Part shown: in pieces, positions 60,825-64,000 of the stretch | Numbering within the stretch: the stretch's first letter is position 1 | How the letters are laid out: each line of letters opens with the position of its first letter | NCBI GenBank assembly: GCA_016718035.1 | Contig: JADKEK010000003.1 | Span: 169,501-233,500 of the forward strand | Direction of reading: 5' to 3' | Length of the DNA: 64,000 bases | Source: Bacteroidota bacterium | GTDB lineage: Bacteria; Bacteroidota; Bacteroidia; Chitinophagales; BACL12 | The notes under the pieces: generated by a model | What the model was told of the DNA's origin: nothing | Database searches by the model: none | The model's input: only the letters and a program-made list of their open reading frames with translations | Translations under genes and position numbers: made by a program

Positions 60825-62741
60825 ATGTGCGGAATAGCAGGTCTCATTAAAACATCCGGTAACAATTCGAATTTTCGAGAAGCATTTAAAAATATGCAAC
60901 ATCGTGGTCCTGATGCTACGGGTATTTACGAAGATGATGAATTAATTCTAGGCAACCACCGATTAAAGATTCAGGACATCAGCGACAACGGCAACCAGCC
61001 ACTTTTCGATGCCACTAACAGATATGCCATTGTTTTTAATGGTGAGATATATAATCATCTGGATATCAGGAATAAATTAAGTGGTTATAATATCCAATAT
61101 GTCAGCTCATCAGATACAGAGACCTTGTTATATGGTTTTATTCATTTCGGTGAGCAAATATTAGCTGAGTTAAATGGAATTTTTTCTTTCGTAATTTACG
61201 ACAAAGTAAAAAAACAGTTATTTGGTGCCAGAGACCAAATTGGTGTAAAACCGTTTTACATTTATTCCAAACAAAATACGTTTGCATTTGCTTCAGAATT
61301 AAAAACCCTGGTTGCATTAGATAATTTCGACAAAACCATTAATTATCCTGCTCTAGCTAATTACATGAATTATTTATGGTCACCGGGGGAAGCAACACCA
61401 TTTCTTTATGTAAATAAACTATTACCCGGCGAATGTTTCACTATTAATCTTAACGAACCGGGTAACCTGAATAGAAAAAAATATTATGAAATCAATTTTG
61501 ATGGAAAACGCAACAACCAGGATGAAGCCGCCTGGACAACTTCCGTTGATCAAAAAATAAAACAATCACTTAAGTCGCAGCTCATTTCGGATGTACCTGT
61601 TGGATTTTTCCTTTCAGGCGGAATAGACTCTTCATTGCTTGTTGGTCAGGCCAAATCAATAATGCCAAACGAGCAAATACATTGTTTCACCATTAAAAAT
61701 TCGAACGGCGACCATCAGGATGGATTTGAAGATGATTTTAAGTATTCAAATGAAGTGTCAAAAGCATTAGGTACAAAATTGCATGTAGTTGATGGCGGAA
61801 TTGATGTATTACACGATTTCGATAAGATGATTTGGCATTTAGATGAACCCCAATCCGACTTGGCACCAATTTATGTTGCAAAAATTTGTGAACATGCAAA
61901 ACAAGAAGGTTTTAAGGTTCTAATTAGTGGAACAGGTGGCGATGATGTATTTTCCGGATATCGAAGACATCAGGCTATAGTAACCGATAAGTTTACCAAA
62001 CATATTCCAAACGGGGTTTATCAATTCGCAGCCAAAATTATTGGTTCAGGTAATTCCAACCACCCAACTGTGCGTAGAATAAATAAACTCATTAAACATA
62101 AAAATGACGATGCATTAACACGATTAGTTGGATATTTTGAATGGTTCCCGATTATGGAGCATCTGGATTTATTCCATGATGATATCCAATCACAAGTCGT
62201 CAACAATAATCCCTCCGATTACATGCTGAAATTGTTGGATAATGTAAACAATGAGCAGGATTTACTCAATAAAATGTTATACCTTAAATTAAAAACTTTC
62301 CTGGTAGATCATAATCTCAATTATACTGATAAAATGGGCATGTCAGCAGGTGTAGAAGTGAGGGTTCCCTATTTAGATATTGATTTGATAGCAATGAGCA
62401 CTCAAATTCCAACTAAACTAAAAGTACATAATTTTCAAACTAAATATTTATTAAGACGCATTGCCGCACAACATTTACCGCAGTCAATAATTAATCGTCC
62501 GAAAACAGGATTCGGCGCTCCTATTCGTAACTGGGTAACTAATGAAATGGCTACTATGGTGAATGAGCGATTATCTGCAAGTGAATTGAATAAATATCAT
62601 ATTTTCAATCCTGTAGCCGTGCAAAAATTAATCAACGATAACAAATCAGGTCGCATTGACGGAGCCTATACAATAATTTCAATTATGGCTATCCAAAGTT
62701 GGATGTCACAGTTTTATGATAACGACAATCTACATAATTAA
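60825..62741 (+). CDS. asnB: Asparagine synthase (glutamine-hydrolysing) / AsnB-type amidotransferase
   Basis: A 638-residue two-domain enzyme. The glutaminase domain starts at MCGIAG (Cys2 nucleophile, correct start), with NGEIYNH and SDTETLL. The synthase domain has the PP-loop SGGIDSS at about 264-270 and VRVPYLDIDLI later. Inside glycan operons, such enzymes usually amidate a uronic acid rather than make asparagine. An AGGAGG sequence lies 11 bases before the ATG, inside the end of the upstream gene, and is unusual here. Followed directly by the heparinase-like gene. Confidence 0.92.
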   Translation: MCGIAGLIKTSGNNSNFREAFKNMQHRGPDATGIYEDDELILGNHRLKIQDISDNGNQPLFDATNRYAIVFNGEIYNHLDIRNKLSGYNIQYVSSSDTETLLYGFIHFGEQILAELNGIFSFVIYDKVKKQLFGARDQIGVKPFYIYSKQNTFAFASELKTLVALDNFDKTINYPALANYMNYLWSPGEATPFLYVNKLLPGECFTINLNEPGNLNRKKYYEINFDGKRNNQDEAAWTTSVDQKIKQSLKSQLISDVPVGFFLSGGIDSSLLVGQAKSIMPNEQIHCFTIKNSNGDHQDGFEDDFKYSNEVSKALGTKLHVVDGGIDVLHDFDKMIWHLDEPQSDLAPIYVAKICEHAKQEGFKVLISGTGGDDVFSGYRRHQAIVTDKFTKHIPNGVYQFAAKIIGSGNSNHPTVRRINKLIKHKNDDALTRLVGYFEWFPIMEHLDLFHDDIQSQVVNNNPSDYMLKLLDNVNNEQDLLNKMLYLKLKTFLVDHNLNYTDKMGMSAGVEVRVPYLDIDLIAMSTQIPTKLKVHNFQTKYLLRRIAAQHLPQSIINRPKTGFGAPIRNWVTNEMATMVNERLSASELNKYHIFNPVAVQKLINDNKSGRIDGAYTIISIMAIQSWMSQFYDNDNLHN

Positions 62742-64000
62742 TTGAATTTTCGCAGATACATTGATTTTCTAAATAACATGGGCATTCCCTATGTTTTAGA
62801 TAGAAGTCTTTATAGCTTAAAACAAAAATCAGGATCTTTAAAACATACATTAAACATTACACCAGTTAGTAGTTTCCCGCTTACCGGAAATTCATGGGTT
62901 AATAACAGGGGTCAATTTTTATTTCAGGATAAAACAGCCCTCACCGGTCTACAAGCACCAACAGAAACATTAAAAAATAAAGCGTCAGCAATTTTTTCAG
63001 GCAAATTACCCTATTTTAATTATCACTATTTTGATATTCCGGAAACAAACAGGTGGCATGTTCATCCGTTAACCGGATATCATTACCCAAATAACATTTA
63101 TTATTTCAACATCAATGATTTTGCAGAGGAACAGGACATAAAATATGTGTGGGAAGCTTCCAGGTTTTGTTATATCTACGATATCATTAGGTACGATTAC
63201 CATTTTCAGGAAAATCAATTTGATTTTATATTCAAAGAAATCACTTCTTGGATACACAATAATCCGCTCAACTACGGCCCGAATTATATGTCCGGGCAGG
63301 AAGTTGCCATTCGGTTATTAAACTGGTGTTTTTGTATCAATTATTATGCGAATGAAATTGCCAACAATGAAACGCTTTGGCAAGAAGTAATGTCTTCTGT
63401 TTACGAACAACTTAAACATATAGAGGCGAATTTATTTTTTTCACAAAAATTTGTCCGCAACAACCATCTAATATCAGAAGCCACTTGCCTATTTGTTTAT
63501 AGCCTGCTGTTCCCAGCATTACCGGAATCTGCCAAATGGCAAAACAAATCAAAACAAATATTGGAGCAGGAAGCACAATTTCAAATATTTAATGATGGCA
63601 GCTACCTGCAATATTCAATGAATTACCATCGTGTCATCATCCAACTTTACAACTGGGTGATTAAAATTGGCAATCTAAATAAGGTGAAATTCAGTGATGC
63701 CTTTATCAGTCAAATTAAAAAGTCATTACAATTTTTAGTTCAAAACACAGACCCTTTAAGTGGTTACACACCAAATTACGGAGCAAACGACGGATCCTTA
63801 ATTTTTCCATTAAACGATAACGATTATCGTGATTTCAGACCACAATTGCAATCGCTTGCACATACATTACACCTAAATTTATACGAAGAGATTTTTGAGG
63901 ATACTTGCTGGGTAAATAATAAAAGCGATTTCAACTTCAGCGAAACATTACAGCAACAAAAAATCAACCAGTTCCCCACAGGAGGTTACTATAATTTCAG
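62742..64000 (+). CDS. Heparinase II/III-like (alginate lyase family) protein, partial
   Basis: The first 419 codons of a gene open at the window end. I read a TTG at 62742, directly after the asnB stop, though an ATG at 62778 is also in frame. The N-terminal alpha/alpha-toroid of the heparinase II/III family is visible: GQEVAIRLLNWCFCINY, NNHLISEATCLFVYSLLFP, NDGSYLQYSMNYHRVIIQLYNW, then YGANDGSLIFPLND. Catalytic Asn/His/Tyr residues are likely in the NNHLISEA and MNYHR regions. Within a biosynthetic operon it may trim or edit the uronic acid polymer. No signal peptide is seen at the N-terminus. Identity fairly sure, length unknown. Confidence 0.83.
   Translation, partial: MNFRRYIDFLNNMGIPYVLDRSLYSLKQKSGSLKHTLNITPVSSFPLTGNSWVNNRGQFLFQDKTALTGLQAPTETLKNKASAIFSGKLPYFNYHYFDIPETNRWHVHPLTGYHYPNNIYYFNINDFAEEQDIKYVWEASRFCYIYDIIRYDYHFQENQFDFIFKEITSWIHNNPLNYGPNYMSGQEVAIRLLNWCFCINYYANEIANNETLWQEVMSSVYEQLKHIEANLFFSQKFVRNNHLISEATCLFVYSLLFPALPESAKWQNKSKQILEQEAQFQIFNDGSYLQYSMNYHRVIIQLYNWVIKIGNLNKVKFSDAFISQIKKSLQFLVQNTDPLSGYTPNYGANDGSLIFPLNDNDYRDFRPQLQSLAHTLHLNLYEEIFEDTCWVNNKSDFNFSETLQQQKINQFPTGGYYNF

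Overview
The window looks like chromosomal DNA of a member of the Bacteroidota. It is AT-rich. Five proteins are predicted to leave by the type IX secretion system (T9SS), judged by C-terminal sorting domains with 'PNP' motifs or close relatives. Families largely confined to this phylum occur (DUF5606, DUF6089), and many genes are preceded by TAnnTTTG boxes of the Bacteroidota -7 type rather than by Shine-Dalgarno sites. Genus cannot be fixed from sequence alone. No tRNA, rRNA, CRISPR array, transposase or prophage was seen.

Layout. 1-8.4 kb: 5' part of uvrB, a DUF5606 protein, a T9SS cargo protein, a four-step housekeeping run on the minus strand (SSF symporter, LOG-family protein, Bcp peroxiredoxin), two DUF6089 paralogues and a TM2/OB-fold membrane protein. 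8.4-13.2 kb: recR, translationally coupled to a two-part glycosyltransferase gene broken by a frameshift at a GGGG run, then a T9SS-secreted sulfatase. 13.3-20.9 kb: a large unrecognised protein, two adjacent giant secreted modular proteins (dockerin-like plus cohesin-like; seven PKD domains plus Kazal), a zinc-dependent phospholipase C/S1-P1-like protein and a class III aminotransferase. 21-28 kb: pheS with a secreted protein and a radical SAM/SPASM protein, two lipoproteins and an M43 metalloprotease. 28.4-41 kb: metH, an SGNH hydrolase, a complete RND efflux operon (adaptor, pump, TolC-like channel), and a sulfotransferase/polysaccharide deacetylase pair.

41.4-43.4 kb is a small regulatory island. 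A SplB-like (PA0069-family) radical SAM gene and an XRE/S24 LexA-like repressor gene diverge from a 43-64 bp gap that carries four GTCA/TGAC half-sites exactly 11 bp apart. kdsA follows, behind a leader with mutually exclusive inverted repeats.

43.4-64 kb is one long co-directional surface-polysaccharide operon. It opens with a winged-helix/degenerate nucleotidyltransferase regulator. Next come sugar-acid genes (SAF-less NeuB-like synthase, CMP-sugar synthetase, Gfo/Idh/MocA oxidoreductase, SDR, KdsC-like phosphatase) with an embedded sulfotransferase. Then a Wzx-type flippase, four putative glycosyltransferases, a GT39-like membrane transferase, an O-antigen ligase/polymerase, UDP-GlcNAc 2-epimerase, a bi-domain oxidoreductase, an AsnB-type amidotransferase and a heparinase II/III-like protein that runs off the end. 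Together these would make, activate, sulfate, assemble, flip and polymerise or ligate an acidic glycan containing a nonulosonic acid, possibly with an amidated uronic acid. The most novel-looking items are the 11-bp-periodic operator with its S24 repressor, the shared upstream element at 6571-6600 and 7625-7675, and the dockerin/cohesin chain.
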